Positions 1 through 7,511 of a DNA stretch of 64,000 nt are shown here, one piece after another (position 1 is the stretch's first letter; each line of letters begins with the position of its first letter). The stretch is taken from positions 8,018,170 to 8,082,169 of the forward strand of contig NC_021985.1 of assembly GCF_000444875.1 (NCBI RefSeq), read 5' to 3'. Both the position numbers and the translations under genes were made by a program. The notes under the pieces are model-generated. The model made no database searches, was not told the DNA's origin, and saw nothing but the letters and a program-made list of their open reading frames with translations. The DNA comes from Streptomyces collinus Tu 365 (GTDB lineage: Bacteria; Actinomycetota; Actinomycetes; Streptomycetales; Streptomycetaceae).

Positions 1-530
1 GCGTCGGCTTTCCAAAGACGGGCAGTCCCTTCGGACAGCGGGTGCGAGGCTGAGACTCCGCAAGGCGGAAGCGGGCCTCGAGATGCAAGGTACTCCGCAC
101 GGCCTGCCAGCATGATCGGCCTCGGTACCGGTAGGCCCCCATGTTCAGGTATCGCGTATCCGTGATCAAGCCAGGACGGGGCTCGAGCCAAGTGATCAGC
201 GCGAGCACGATCGAGGCGGCCGAAGACAACGGCCAGGAGCCGGGCCAGACCGGGCATGCGCACAGAGCCGGGGCCACCGCCTGAGGTGAAGAACAGTCGT
301 GTGGTGGTCGCCGGACGACGTTCGGTGCGCCTTTCGGCTCCGGCCCTGCATCCGCTTCCAACGGCTCACGACCAACTCCAGCGCGTCCCGTTTCAGACAG
401 TGGGGGGGGGCAAGCCCGTGAACGCGGCGAACACCTGGACTTTCAGCGCGGCAGCGGTGTGTTCCCAGGAGTTGGCGGGCAACGTCCTCACCCCGTCCTG
501 AAGACCCTGCCGCCACCGCTCCTTTCGGCC
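1..530. other. Left-edge region without a supported gene
   Basis: I see no convincing gene. On the minus strand a frame is open from an ATG at 257 to the left edge (about 85 codons). Its first 20 codons have actinomycete-like third positions, but the rest drifts to mixed codon use and no domain is recognisable. It could be the truncated start of a gene that continues to the left, or a decayed one. Plus-strand frames here are short and unrecognisable. Confidence 0.4.
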
Positions 531-586
531 TGTGACCTATGCCACACGCGGTTCCTGTCAGGAATCGGGGGGCTGTCCCGCTCAAG
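531..586 (+). promoter_or_regulatory. Putative ECF41-dependent promoter/operator, copy 1
   Basis: This 56-bp block lies upstream of the flavoprotein gene at 621. It matches the minus-strand block 4329-4274, upstream of the paralogous flavoprotein, at 38 of 56 positions by hand count with no gap. Shared elements are TGTGAC-N6-CACA, TGTCAGGAA and GGCTGTC, ending in TCAAG. TGTGAC and the following TGTC are 19 bp apart in both copies, which could be the -35 and -10. ECF41 promoters as I recall them use TGTCACA/CGTC, so the assignment of elements is inference; the conservation is seen directly. Confidence 0.6.
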
Positions 587-620
587 TCGCCGGGAGCAAT
601 CCAACCGACAGGAGCGAGAC

Positions 621-1829
621 ATGAGGCACCGCATCGTCGTCCTCGGCGCCGGCTACGCCGGGTCTTACGTGGCGGGGACCCTGGCCCGCCGGTTGTCCCC
701 GGCGGACACCGAGATCACCGTGGTCAACGCCGAACCGGACTTCGTCCAGCGGCTGCGGCTGCACCAGCTCGCGGCCGGCCGGGAGATCGAGGCTCCCCAG
801 CTCGCCGACGTCTTCGCGGGCACGGGGGTCCGGCTGCGCCTGGCCCGTGTCACCGCCGTCGACCCCGAGCGCCAGGTCGTCGCCGTGGCCGACGCCGGCG
901 GCGGGGGCGAGCTGGGCTACGACACGCTTGTCTACGCGCTCGGCAGCCATGGTGCCCACCACGGTGTCCCCGGCGCGGCCGAGCACGCTTTCGACGTCGC
1001 CAGCCGACCCTCGGCGATGCGCTTGCGTGAGCGCCTGGACAGCTTGGGCAGGCAGGCCGAAAGCGGGCGTGTGCTGGTCGTCGGCGACGGGTTGACCGGC
1101 ATTGAGACCGCTACGGAGATCGCCGAAACGCGGCCCGGCCTGTCGGTGGCGCTGGTTGCCCGCGGCGAGCTGGGCGCCCCCCTCTCCGTCGGAGCCCGCA
1201 GCCACCTGCGTCAGGCCTGCCACCGGCTGGGCGTCACCGTGTTGGAGCACACCGTGGTCGAAGCCGTCGAGGCGACGCGGGTGCTGTGTGCCGACGGCAC
1301 CGCCCTGGCGTCCGACGCAACCGTGTGGACGGCCGGGTTCGCGGTCAGCCGCATAGCCGCCGCCGGCGGGCTGACCGTCACCGAGAACGGCCGCATCGTC
1401 GTCGATCGCACCATGCGGTCCCTCTCGCACCCGAACGTCTACGCCGTCGGCGACAGCGCCCACGCCGTCGGCGACAACGGCCGCCCGCTGCCGATGTCCT
1501 GCGCTTCGGCCGGCTACACCGGCATGCAGGCCACGGCCGCGATCGTGGGACGTCTGACCGGCCGGAAGATCCCCAACACCAAGCTGGAGTACCTGGGCAA
1601 CCACATCAGCCTCGGGCGGCGGGACGGGATCCTGCAGATGGTCGACGACGAAGGGCAGGCAAAGCCGAAGTACGTGGGCGGCCGGAAGGCCGCGCGGATC
1701 AAGGCAGCCATCCTCAAGTTGTCGCTGTGGACCACCTCACACCCGACCTTCGGCCTGCCCAAGCGCAAGCACCGCCTGGCCGCTGCGCCGCACGCGTCCG
1801 CCGACAAGGCGCCTCGCGTTGCCGCCTAG
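621..1829 (+). CDS. NDH-2-like FAD/NAD(P)-dependent oxidoreductase, copy 1
   Basis: The product is a 402-aa flavoprotein of the pyridine nucleotide-disulphide oxidoreductase superfamily, closest in layout to type II NADH dehydrogenases. An FAD-binding GAGYAG motif sits at residues 9-14, a second Rossmann motif (VVGDGLTG) near 152, and the FAD-contacting YAVGDSA motif near 274. I chose the ATG at 621 because GGAG lies at 611-614 and the paralogue at 4221 starts at the same place; an upstream in-frame extension has no Shine-Dalgarno sequence. An ECF41 sigma gene follows 10 bp after the stop, so the two are probably co-transcribed. In ECF41 modules the partner oxidoreductase is commonly the main target of the sigma factor. 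The electron acceptor cannot be read from the sequence. No membrane helix is obvious. Confidence 0.85.
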   Translation: MRHRIVVLGAGYAGSYVAGTLARRLSPADTEITVVNAEPDFVQRLRLHQLAAGREIEAPQLADVFAGTGVRLRLARVTAVDPERQVVAVADAGGGGELGYDTLVYALGSHGAHHGVPGAAEHAFDVASRPSAMRLRERLDSLGRQAESGRVLVVGDGLTGIETATEIAETRPGLSVALVARGELGAPLSVGARSHLRQACHRLGVTVLEHTVVEAVEATRVLCADGTALASDATVWTAGFAVSRIAAAGGLTVTENGRIVVDRTMRSLSHPNVYAVGDSAHAVGDNGRPLPMSCASAGYTGMQATAAIVGRLTGRKIPNTKLEYLGNHISLGRRDGILQMVDDEGQAKPKYVGGRKAARIKAAILKLSLWTTSHPTFGLPKRKHRLAAAPHASADKAPRVAA

Positions 1830-1839
1830 GGTGATCCGA

Positions 1840-2796
1840 GTGGACAACACCGCGCCCGATCGCTTCGACACCAGCCAGTTCGAGGCCAGCCGGAACCGGC
1901 TGGCCTCGTTGGCCTACCGGCTGCTGGGCTCCGCCGTCGACGCCGAGGACGCCGTGCAGGACGCGTTCCTGCACTGGCAAGCCGCCGACCGGCAGCGGAT
2001 CAAAGTGCCGGAGGCGTGGCTGACCAAGGTCGTCACCAACCTCTGCCTGGACCGGCTCCGCTCGGCGCAGGCCCGCCGCGAACGCAGCGCGGGTGCCTGG
2101 CTGCCCGAACCGCTCCTCGACGGCGACCCGATGCTCGGGCCGGCCGACACCTTCGAGCAGCGCGAATCGGTCTCCCTCGCCGTATTGACGCTCATGGAGC
2201 GCCTGTCACCCGTCGAGCGGGCCGTCTACGTCCTGCGCGAAGCGTTCTCCCACAGTCACGCTGAGATCGCCGAGATCCTTGACCTCACCGAGGGCGCAAG
2301 CCAGCAACACCTCCACCGGGCCAGACGCCGCATCACCGGTGCGCGCCCCGGCGGCCGAGAAGAAGCCGATCCGGCATCCGCCCGCAGGATCGTCGAGGCG
2401 TTCCTCGCCGCCGCGTCCTCGGGCCGCACCGAACGGCTGGTCGCGCTGCTCACCGACGACGCCACCGCGATCTCCGATGGCGCCGGCCTGTCCGAGAAGC
2501 TGCTGCAGTTCGACACCGCGCAGCGCGTCGCCGCCGTCGCACGGGCCGGTTTCAGACCCACCCCCGCGAAACGGCGACTCGCCGGCGGCACGCCCGCCGT
2601 CCACTACGCGCTCGTCAACGGCGCCCCGGCCATTCTGTTCGTGATCGGCGACCAGGTCGTCGGAGCCGTGACGTTCGACATCGCAGGAGGCAAGATCGCG
2701 ACGGTGCGGGGCATCGCCGCCCCCGCCCGCCTCGTCCGCCTCAGCGAAGACTGGCGGCAGCACGAACCGGACGCGCCGCTGATCACCCACTGGTGA
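1840..2796 (+). CDS. ECF41-type RNA polymerase sigma factor (SigJ-like), copy 1
   Basis: The product is a 318-aa ECF sigma factor with region 2 at about residues 12-80, region 4 at about 120-170, and a long C-terminal SnoaL-like extension that defines the ECF41 group. The linker motif WLPEPLL, diagnostic for ECF41, is at about 87-93. The start is ambiguous among TTG 1819, GTG 1831 and GTG 1840; I prefer 1840 because AGGGTG sits just upstream. It follows the flavoprotein gene closely. The C-terminal DGGGK motif, which tunes activity in characterised ECF41 factors, reads DGAGL here, unlike copy 2. That predicts altered autoregulation, though this is inference. Confidence 0.85.
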   Translation: MDNTAPDRFDTSQFEASRNRLASLAYRLLGSAVDAEDAVQDAFLHWQAADRQRIKVPEAWLTKVVTNLCLDRLRSAQARRERSAGAWLPEPLLDGDPMLGPADTFEQRESVSLAVLTLMERLSPVERAVYVLREAFSHSHAEIAEILDLTEGASQQHLHRARRRITGARPGGREEADPASARRIVEAFLAAASSGRTERLVALLTDDATAISDGAGLSEKLLQFDTAQRVAAVARAGFRPTPAKRRLAGGTPAVHYALVNGAPAILFVIGDQVVGAVTFDIAGGKIATVRGIAAPARLVRLSEDWRQHEPDAPLITHW

Positions 2797-2839
2797 GCCC
2801 TTCGACGATCTTCGCGGTCGGAGGCGCATCCGCATCCGC

Positions 2840-2950
2840 CCCGCGTCTCCAGGTGCCATGCCGAGTGCTCGAAGGTACGGAAGAGCTGGCTGAAATCCTC
2901 GGGACTGATCACCTTGCGCGCTCGCTGGAGTTCCTTGAGGCCGTGGGTGA
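2840..2950 (-). pseudogene. Truncated DUF6879-like fragment
   Basis: Between the two convergent modules the minus strand carries a short frame reading VISPEDFSQLFRTFEHSAWH and then LETR. This closely resembles the start of the conserved part of actinobacterial DUF6879 proteins. After that the similarity stops and the frame runs into the sigma gene on the opposite strand. No start or full domain remains. DUF6879 genes usually sit beside helix-turn-helix regulators; none is present. I read it as a relic left at the junction between the two modules. Confidence 0.5.
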
Positions 2951-3018
2951 CAGGTCCTAGGGGACTGTGACTGCCCGGGCCACGGCGATCTCCTTGACAC
3001 CGACTGCCTCGGAGGGGG

Positions 3019-4221
3019 TCAGGCCACTGTCCCGGCCGGTACGTCCATCCGGGCCTGCGGCTGTACGACCCGCCGGCGCCTGGAGGGCATGCCCACAGTC
3101 GGGTTGGCGACGCCCCAGGCTGCCCCTTTGCAGATCATTTCCTTGTAGAAGGCGGCCCCGCGGCCTGTCAGGGCGCGTTCGCGGGCTTGGTCGTCGGCGG
3201 TGACGAACTGGATCAGGCCCTCCTTGCGGCCGAGGGAGATGCACTGCTGGTAGTAACGGATCGAAATACGGGGAATCTTGGCGCCGGTGAGACGGGCGGC
3301 GATGGCGTCGGCGGCCTGCCAGGCCATGGGGACGCCCGAGGCGCAGGACATCCGCAGCGGCTTGCCGCCCGGGCCGATCGCGCTCGCTGCGTCGCCCACG
3401 GCGTACACGTCCTCGTGGGAGACCGAGCGCATGGTGGTGTCGACCAGGATCTGGCCCCGGTCGGTGAGGTCGAGCGTGGTGGCCTGGGCGAGGGGGTGGA
3501 CAGCGAAGCCGGTGGCCCAGACCGTGATCTGGGAGGGGACTGTCCGGCCGTCGGCCGTCGTCACGGCGTCCGGTCCCACGGCGGTGACCACGGCGCGTTC
3601 GTGGACCGTGATGCCGAGTCGGTCCACCACCCTCCCCACGTGGGCTCGGCCCTTGTCCGAGAGCCAGTCGCCGAGGGTGCCGGAGGCGGCCAGGGCGACA
3701 TCGAGGTCGGGGCGGGCCTCGGCGATCTCGGTAGCGGCCTCCAGGCCGGTCAGTCCGCCGCCGACCACGGCCACGGGCCGGCCGGCGCCCAGGTCGGCCA
3801 GGCGCTCGCGCAGGCGCAGGGCGCCGGTGCGGCTGGAGACCTCGTAGGCGTGTTCGGTGACTCCGGGGACGCCACCGTCGTCCCAGCCGCTGCCGAGGGC
3901 GTACACCAGGGTGTCGTAGTGCAGTTCCTCCGTTTCCGGGCCGTCAGCCGGGGTGACCATCACCGCCTTGTGGTCGACGTCCACCCCGGTGACCCTCGCG
4001 AGCTTCAGTTCCACGCCCGTGTTCGCGAACAGCTCGCTGAACGGCCGGGGCCTGAGGTCCTGGCCGACCGCGAGCTGGTGCAGCCGGACGCGCTCGACGA
4101 AGTCGGGCTCGGGGGTGACGAGGGTGATCGTGACGTCCTCGCGGTGCAGCCGCTTGGCGAGGCGGCCGGCGGTGACGGCTCCGGTGTAGCCGGCCCCGAG
4201 GACGATGATGCGGTGCTGCAT
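3019..4221 (-). CDS. NDH-2-like FAD/NAD(P)-dependent oxidoreductase, copy 2
   Basis: This 400-aa paralogue of the gene at 621 has the same architecture: GAGYTG FAD motif at residues 9-14, VVGGGLTGLEAATEIAEA as second Rossmann motif near 150, and VYAVGDAAS near 272. The ATG at 4221 is supported by AGGAG at 4228-4232. A much longer open frame runs upstream from here but crosses the sigma gene out of its frame, so the extension is spurious. The gene lies downstream of sigma copy 2, separated by the conserved promoter block. The C-terminus is Arg-rich. Its role is probably a redox response driven by the adjacent sigma factor; the substrate is unknown. Confidence 0.85.
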   Translation of the reverse strand: MQHRIIVLGAGYTGAVTAGRLAKRLHREDVTITLVTPEPDFVERVRLHQLAVGQDLRPRPFSELFANTGVELKLARVTGVDVDHKAVMVTPADGPETEELHYDTLVYALGSGWDDGGVPGVTEHAYEVSSRTGALRLRERLADLGAGRPVAVVGGGLTGLEAATEIAEARPDLDVALAASGTLGDWLSDKGRAHVGRVVDRLGITVHERAVVTAVGPDAVTTADGRTVPSQITVWATGFAVHPLAQATTLDLTDRGQILVDTTMRSVSHEDVYAVGDAASAIGPGGKPLRMSCASGVPMAWQAADAIAARLTGAKIPRISIRYYQQCISLGRKEGLIQFVTADDQARERALTGRGAAFYKEMICKGAAWGVANPTVGMPSRRRRVVQPQARMDVPAGTVA

Positions 4222-4273
4222 GGGGATGCTCCTGTCTGCGAGGGTTCCACCGCTGTCTTGCGCGGTTTCGCAC

Positions 4274-4329
4274 CTTGAACCAGACAGCCCGGCGTTTCCT
4301 GACAAGGCCAGGATGTGAAGCGCGTCACA
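4274..4329 (-). promoter_or_regulatory. Putative ECF41-dependent promoter/operator, copy 2
   Basis: This is the minus-strand counterpart of the block at 531-586, with the same 56-bp length and element spacing. It begins 5 bp beyond the stop codon of sigma copy 2 and ends 53 bp before the flavoprotein ATG. Its left part reads TGTGA-N6-TCACA, a perfect inverted repeat of CRP-like form; copy 1 has CCACA in the second half-site. So the block may combine an activator site with the ECF promoter. The conservation is observed; the function is inferred. Confidence 0.6.
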
Positions 4330-4334
4330 TGCGG

Positions 4335-5276
4335 TCAGAGGGTGTACAAGGCATCCCCGTGGTCCGCGGTAGCCCACTGGCCGGTCGCACGGACGAGTTT
4401 GTCGGGGTTGACCTGGCTGCGCAGAGCAACGATGCCCTGCGCAGTGACTTCCAGGCAGGTGATACCGACGACCCGGCCGTCCACCACCGCCACGATGGCC
4501 GGTTCGCCACAAGCCGTCGTGGCATAGATCTCGGGCGCGCCGCCGACATGAGCTCGCTTGGCAGGGCTGGGCTTGAACAGGCCGCGCACAAACTTGGCGA
4601 CCGCGAGCGCGCCCTCGAACGCCTTCGCGCGGGCCGGGACCTTCCCGCCGCCGTCGCCGACCGAGACGGCGTCCTGAGTGAGCAGCCGCACGAGGGGTTC
4701 GGTCCGGCCGCTCGTCGCCGCGGCCAGGAATTCCTCGACGATCCTGCGCGCGGCGGCCTCGTCGATCTCGGTGCGCGCCTTGGCCCCGGTGACGTGCTTC
4801 TTGGCCCGGTGGTAAGTCTGCTGGCTGGCCGCCTCGGTGATGCCGAGGATCTCCGCGATCTCCCGGTGCGGGTAGTCGAACGCCTCGCGCAGCACGTACA
4901 CCGCCCGCTCGTTGGGGGACAGGCGCTCCAGCAGGACCAGGACGGCAAAGGACACCGACTCCCGTTGCTCGGCGGTCTCGGCCGGGCCGAGCATCGGGTC
5001 CCCGGCGAGCAGCGGTTCGGGAAGCCACCGCCCCACATAGCTCTCTCGTCGTGCGCGTGCCGAAGCGAGCTGATTCAGGCACAGGTTGGTGAGCACCTTG
5101 GTCAGCCATGCCTCGGGCACCGCGATCCGCTCGACGTCGGCCGCCTGCCAGCGCAGGAACGTCTCCTGTACGGCGTCCTCAGCCTCGCTCGCCGAGCCGA
5201 GGAGCCGGTAGGCGATGGCCTCAAGGCGGGGCCTGACGGCCTGAAACCGGTCGACGTCACGCGTGATCAAGGCCAT
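4335..5276 (-). CDS. ECF41-type RNA polymerase sigma factor (SigJ-like), copy 2
   Basis: The product is a 313-aa ECF sigma factor with region 2 (about 10-75), the ECF41 linker motif WLPEPLL, region 4 with the helix-turn-helix around EIAEILGITEAASQQ, and a SnoaL-like C-terminal domain. The regulatory DGGGK motif is intact near residue 215 (VSVGDGGGK), in contrast to copy 1. The ATG at 5276 gives the usual family length. The gene is upstream of, and on the same strand as, flavoprotein copy 2. A separate conserved promoter block lies between them, so the flavoprotein can be expressed by read-through or from its own sigma-dependent promoter. Confidence 0.88.
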   Translation of the reverse strand: MALITRDVDRFQAVRPRLEAIAYRLLGSASEAEDAVQETFLRWQAADVERIAVPEAWLTKVLTNLCLNQLASARARRESYVGRWLPEPLLAGDPMLGPAETAEQRESVSFAVLVLLERLSPNERAVYVLREAFDYPHREIAEILGITEAASQQTYHRAKKHVTGAKARTEIDEAAARRIVEEFLAAATSGRTEPLVRLLTQDAVSVGDGGGKVPARAKAFEGALAVAKFVRGLFKPSPAKRAHVGGAPEIYATTACGEPAIVAVVDGRVVGITCLEVTAQGIVALRSQVNPDKLVRATGQWATADHGDALYTL

Positions 5277-5345
5277 GCGCCGATCCTAGGGTGAGATGCC
5301 GAGTGCTGCATCGGGTCTGCAGTACCTGAAGGGATGGGATGAGAT

Positions 5346-5834
5346 ATGCGTGTGACCCATGGTCCGCAGGTGCTCGGCCTGCTGCACTGGCACGGTGAGC
5401 CCCCCTACGGGCTGACCGTGCTGGGCATCGCCCCGGACCGGCTGGCCGAGGCGGAGGAGAAGGCCGCGGCGGCCCTCGCCGACCTGGCCCTGCCCGCCTC
5501 GTGGGTGGACGCGGAACCGGCACTGCGGCGGCACCTCGTCGCCGCGTGTCGGCCGGTGCCGACGGCGGGCCTCTGGCACGTCACGGACGGCCGTCCGGCC
5601 CTCGACGAGGACCGCGCCCGGCACGACTGCCTGCGTGCCCTGACCGTCGAGTGGCCCGGCACCGAGCCTCTGCTGACCGAGGAGGCCGACCGGCTGCCGG
5701 GTCTGACCGCCCTGACCCGGCTGACCGCCCTGGTCTGCCGGATGCCGCCGGAGGTGTGGCTGGAAGCCGAGGAGGACCTCCTCGACTTCTACGACACCTA
5801 CACGGTCGGCACCCTGTCCGACGCTCCGCCCTGA
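5346..5834 (+). CDS. Hypothetical protein, 162 aa
   Basis: I do not recognise this family. The protein is acidic and rich in Ala, Leu and Glu, with no signal peptide or membrane helix. It opens with a short beta-like part (VLGLLHWHGEPPYGLTVLGI) and continues as mostly helix-forming sequence. The ATG at 5346 follows a purine-rich GGGATGGGATGAG stretch. It is divergent from sigma copy 2 with a 69-bp gap that must hold both promoters. Codon use fits the neighbours, so it is probably a real gene. Confidence 0.6.
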   Translation: MRVTHGPQVLGLLHWHGEPPYGLTVLGIAPDRLAEAEEKAAAALADLALPASWVDAEPALRRHLVAACRPVPTAGLWHVTDGRPALDEDRARHDCLRALTVEWPGTEPLLTEEADRLPGLTALTRLTALVCRMPPEVWLEAEEDLLDFYDTYTVGTLSDAPP

Positions 5835-5928
5835 GCCACCCCTCACGCGACGGCGGTCAGTCGACGCCGTTCTTCCGCCCCGCCCAGTACGAGCCTGGGA
5901 CGACGTGGGCGACGGCGTCAGGACCGCC

Positions 5929-6451
5929 TCACCGGAACCACAGCCCGAGTGTCCTTGAGCGGCGCCGGTCAGAGGACGGTGCCGTGCAGGGCGCGGCGGC
6001 CGCCGGAGACGGAGTAGCGGCGAGGCCGTGCTCGAGGTGCTCACCGATCGCCTCACAGAGCAGGGTGACGGCGTCGGCCGCATCGGCGTCGGAGAGGTAG
6101 ACCGGCGCGACTCCGAGCATCAGCTCGCCGATCGTGTGGGTGCTGGCGGCGAGTTCGTCGACGACGCGGCGCAGCGCGGCGACGGTCGGGGCCGTCGACG
6201 GGGCGGCGGCCGGGGGCGGCGAGGTGGGGATCACGGACGGCCTGGCGGACCCCAGCGCGCACGGCGGCCTCATCCAGGGCCTGGTCCGCTGCGGCGAGCG
6301 CGGCAAGTCGGCGGGTGAACAGCTCCGCGACGTCGCCCACGTCGCAGTAGGCCTCCCAGCTGCCGTGCCCGGGCGGCACCCAGACGCGGGTGGTGTGCGC
6401 GTCGTGGACCCGAGCGGCAAGCACCGCCACGAAGTGCCGGACGTCGTCCAT
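5929..6451 (-). pseudogene. Frameshifted hypothetical gene
   Basis: Two overlapping minus-strand frames make one plausible protein. The first, starting at ATG 6451 (MDDVRHFVAVLAARVHDA), is protein-like to about 6215 and then becomes Arg-rich nonsense. From about 6210 another frame takes over with ordinary sequence (VAALRRVVDELAAS, then ADAADAVTLLCEAIGEHLEH) and ends at 5929. The switch lies in a GC-only stretch with a run of five C on the coding strand. It is either a natural frameshift or a sequencing or assembly error. The reconstructed protein would be about 170 aa with no recognised domain. Confidence 0.5.
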
Positions 6452-6468
6452 CGGAGTTTGATCACCGT

Positions 6469-6531
6469 AGGTCAGCGACTCAGCGCACCCGAAAGTGCGC
6501 TGAGTCGCCGACCTGCACTTATGTGCAGGTC
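6469..6531. terminator. Pair of overlapping strong hairpins
   Basis: Hairpin 1 has a perfect 14-bp stem (6475-6488 with 6495-6508, 6-nt loop), extended by AGGTC/GACCT (6469-6473 with 6510-6514) after one mismatch. Hairpin 2 has a perfect 9-bp stem (6510-6518 with 6523-6531, loop TTAT). Both use GACCT at 6510-6514, so the outer part of hairpin 1 and hairpin 2 exclude each other. They lie between the end of the DUF4232 gene (6598) and the start of the frameshifted gene (6451) on the minus strand. Termination or attenuation is likely; there is no U-tract, which is usual for this kind of genome. Confidence 0.6.
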
Positions 6532-6597
6532 CTCGTAAATGCGCGGGTCAGAGCCTGGCGCTCGTCGTGCAGGCTGCTCGTTTTGTGGAGGCGGTGG

Positions 6598-7167
6598 TCA
6601 GGATGGCTTGACCGCCGAGACCGGGGTGACGGTCACCTTGTTGTCGCACTCGGCCCAGACTCCGTCCTTCAGGGCGACTTGGTGCTTCCCGGAGTGCGGC
6701 AGCCCGATGACCATCGTGGGATACGTCACCGGGTCCTGTCCCGACACGCAGTAGCCGTCGGCCTCCCCTTGGACCTGGACGAAGGTCAGCTTCACCCACG
6801 CCTTGCCGTGCGGCCGGACCGTCACCGTGGCCGCCCTGCCGGTGGGGGTGACCTTGAGTGGGGTGTTGTGGGCGGGGGAGCCGTTGCCGGCGCCCGCGAC
6901 CGTCGGATGGCCCTTCAGGACGCACGTCCTCCGGGAGACGTTGGTGAACTGCACGACCGCCGCCCCGGTGCCGGTTCCGACGGGCCGGTGGACGGCCTGC
7001 CAGGCGCTGACCTGGAGGGCGGGGGCCGGGCAGGCGGGCGGCGGGGTGGAGGTGGTGGTGCTCGCCGCCATGGCGGTGCCGGGCAGGATGCCGGTCACTG
7101 CCGCCGTGACGGCCGTAACCGCCGTCGTCGCCAGAGCCGCCCTGCGAATGCCGTTGCTGTGACGCAT
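6598..7167 (-). CDS. Secreted DUF4232 domain protein
   Basis: The product is a 189-aa exported protein. Residues 1-35 form a signal peptide: RR at 8-9, an Ala/Val/Thr-rich core, and cleavage predicted after the AMA near 33. The rest matches the DUF4232 family: a beta-sandwich with conserved cysteines around CPAPALQVSAW, VSRRTCVLKGHPTV and DGYCVSGQ. The ATG at 7167 has AGGGGG upstream; an in-frame upstream extension lacks one. DUF4232 proteins are common extracytoplasmic proteins of streptomycetes with no settled function. The gene stands alone and is followed by the double hairpin. Confidence 0.8.
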   Translation of the reverse strand: MRHSNGIRRAALATTAVTAVTAAVTGILPGTAMAASTTTSTPPPACPAPALQVSAWQAVHRPVGTGTGAAVVQFTNVSRRTCVLKGHPTVAGAGNGSPAHNTPLKVTPTGRAATVTVRPHGKAWVKLTFVQVQGEADGYCVSGQDPVTYPTMVIGLPHSGKHQVALKDGVWAECDNKVTVTPVSAVKPS

Positions 7168-7330
7168 GCTGTCGTCCCCCTGATTCGTATCGTCCGCGGG
7201 TTTGGGTCGTGGGTTGTTGCCCCGCGGTACGCGTGGTCGTGGTGCGTGAGTGCAGATAGGGCGAGAGAGCGGCACGGTTCCATGCGGCGACTACTTGTGA
7301 CGGAACAGTGACGGCAGGATCGAGCGGGAG

Positions 7331-7471
7331 GTGAAGGCCCGCACCCGAAAGAACCCCACCGGCAAGTACGGCCCGAACGCGGGACAACGCCCCCACAAGG
7401 CCCAGAAGTACACCGTCCGCACCACACTCGTGTTCTTCGCCCACGGCCTCAACAGCCGCTCATGGCCCTGA
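7331..7471 (+). pseudogene. Short unrecognised ORF, possible gene remnant
   Basis: A 46-codon frame from a GTG at 7331 to TGA at 7471 encodes a very basic peptide (KARTRKNPTGKYG near the start, TLVFFAHGLNSRSWP at the end). There is no Shine-Dalgarno sequence at usual spacing and no recognised family. The basic composition and abrupt start suggest the 3' end of a larger gene whose 5' part is lost. It may equally be chance. Confidence 0.25.
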
Positions 7472-7485
7472 CGCGACGGTGTTGA

Positions 7486-7510
7486 GGCCCCAGCCCGTCG
7501 CCTTGGGGCC
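7486..7510. terminator. Inverted repeat between convergent transcripts
   Basis: GGCCCCA at 7486-7492 pairs with TGGGGCC at 7504-7510 across an 11-nt loop. It starts one base beyond the stop codon of the SUKH protein gene on the minus strand, where a factor-independent terminator is expected. Confidence 0.5.
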
Positions 7511-7511
7511 T

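Noticed and set aside
3187..4278. 363-codon + strand frame opposite flavoprotein copy 2
   Set aside because: Antisense shadow of a gene with FAD motifs and a paralogue at 621; no domain in the shadow.
4222..5109. N-terminal extension of flavoprotein copy 2 to a 696-aa protein
   Set aside because: The extension is out-of-frame reading of sigma copy 2 and crosses the conserved promoter block; ATG 4221 has its own AGGAG.
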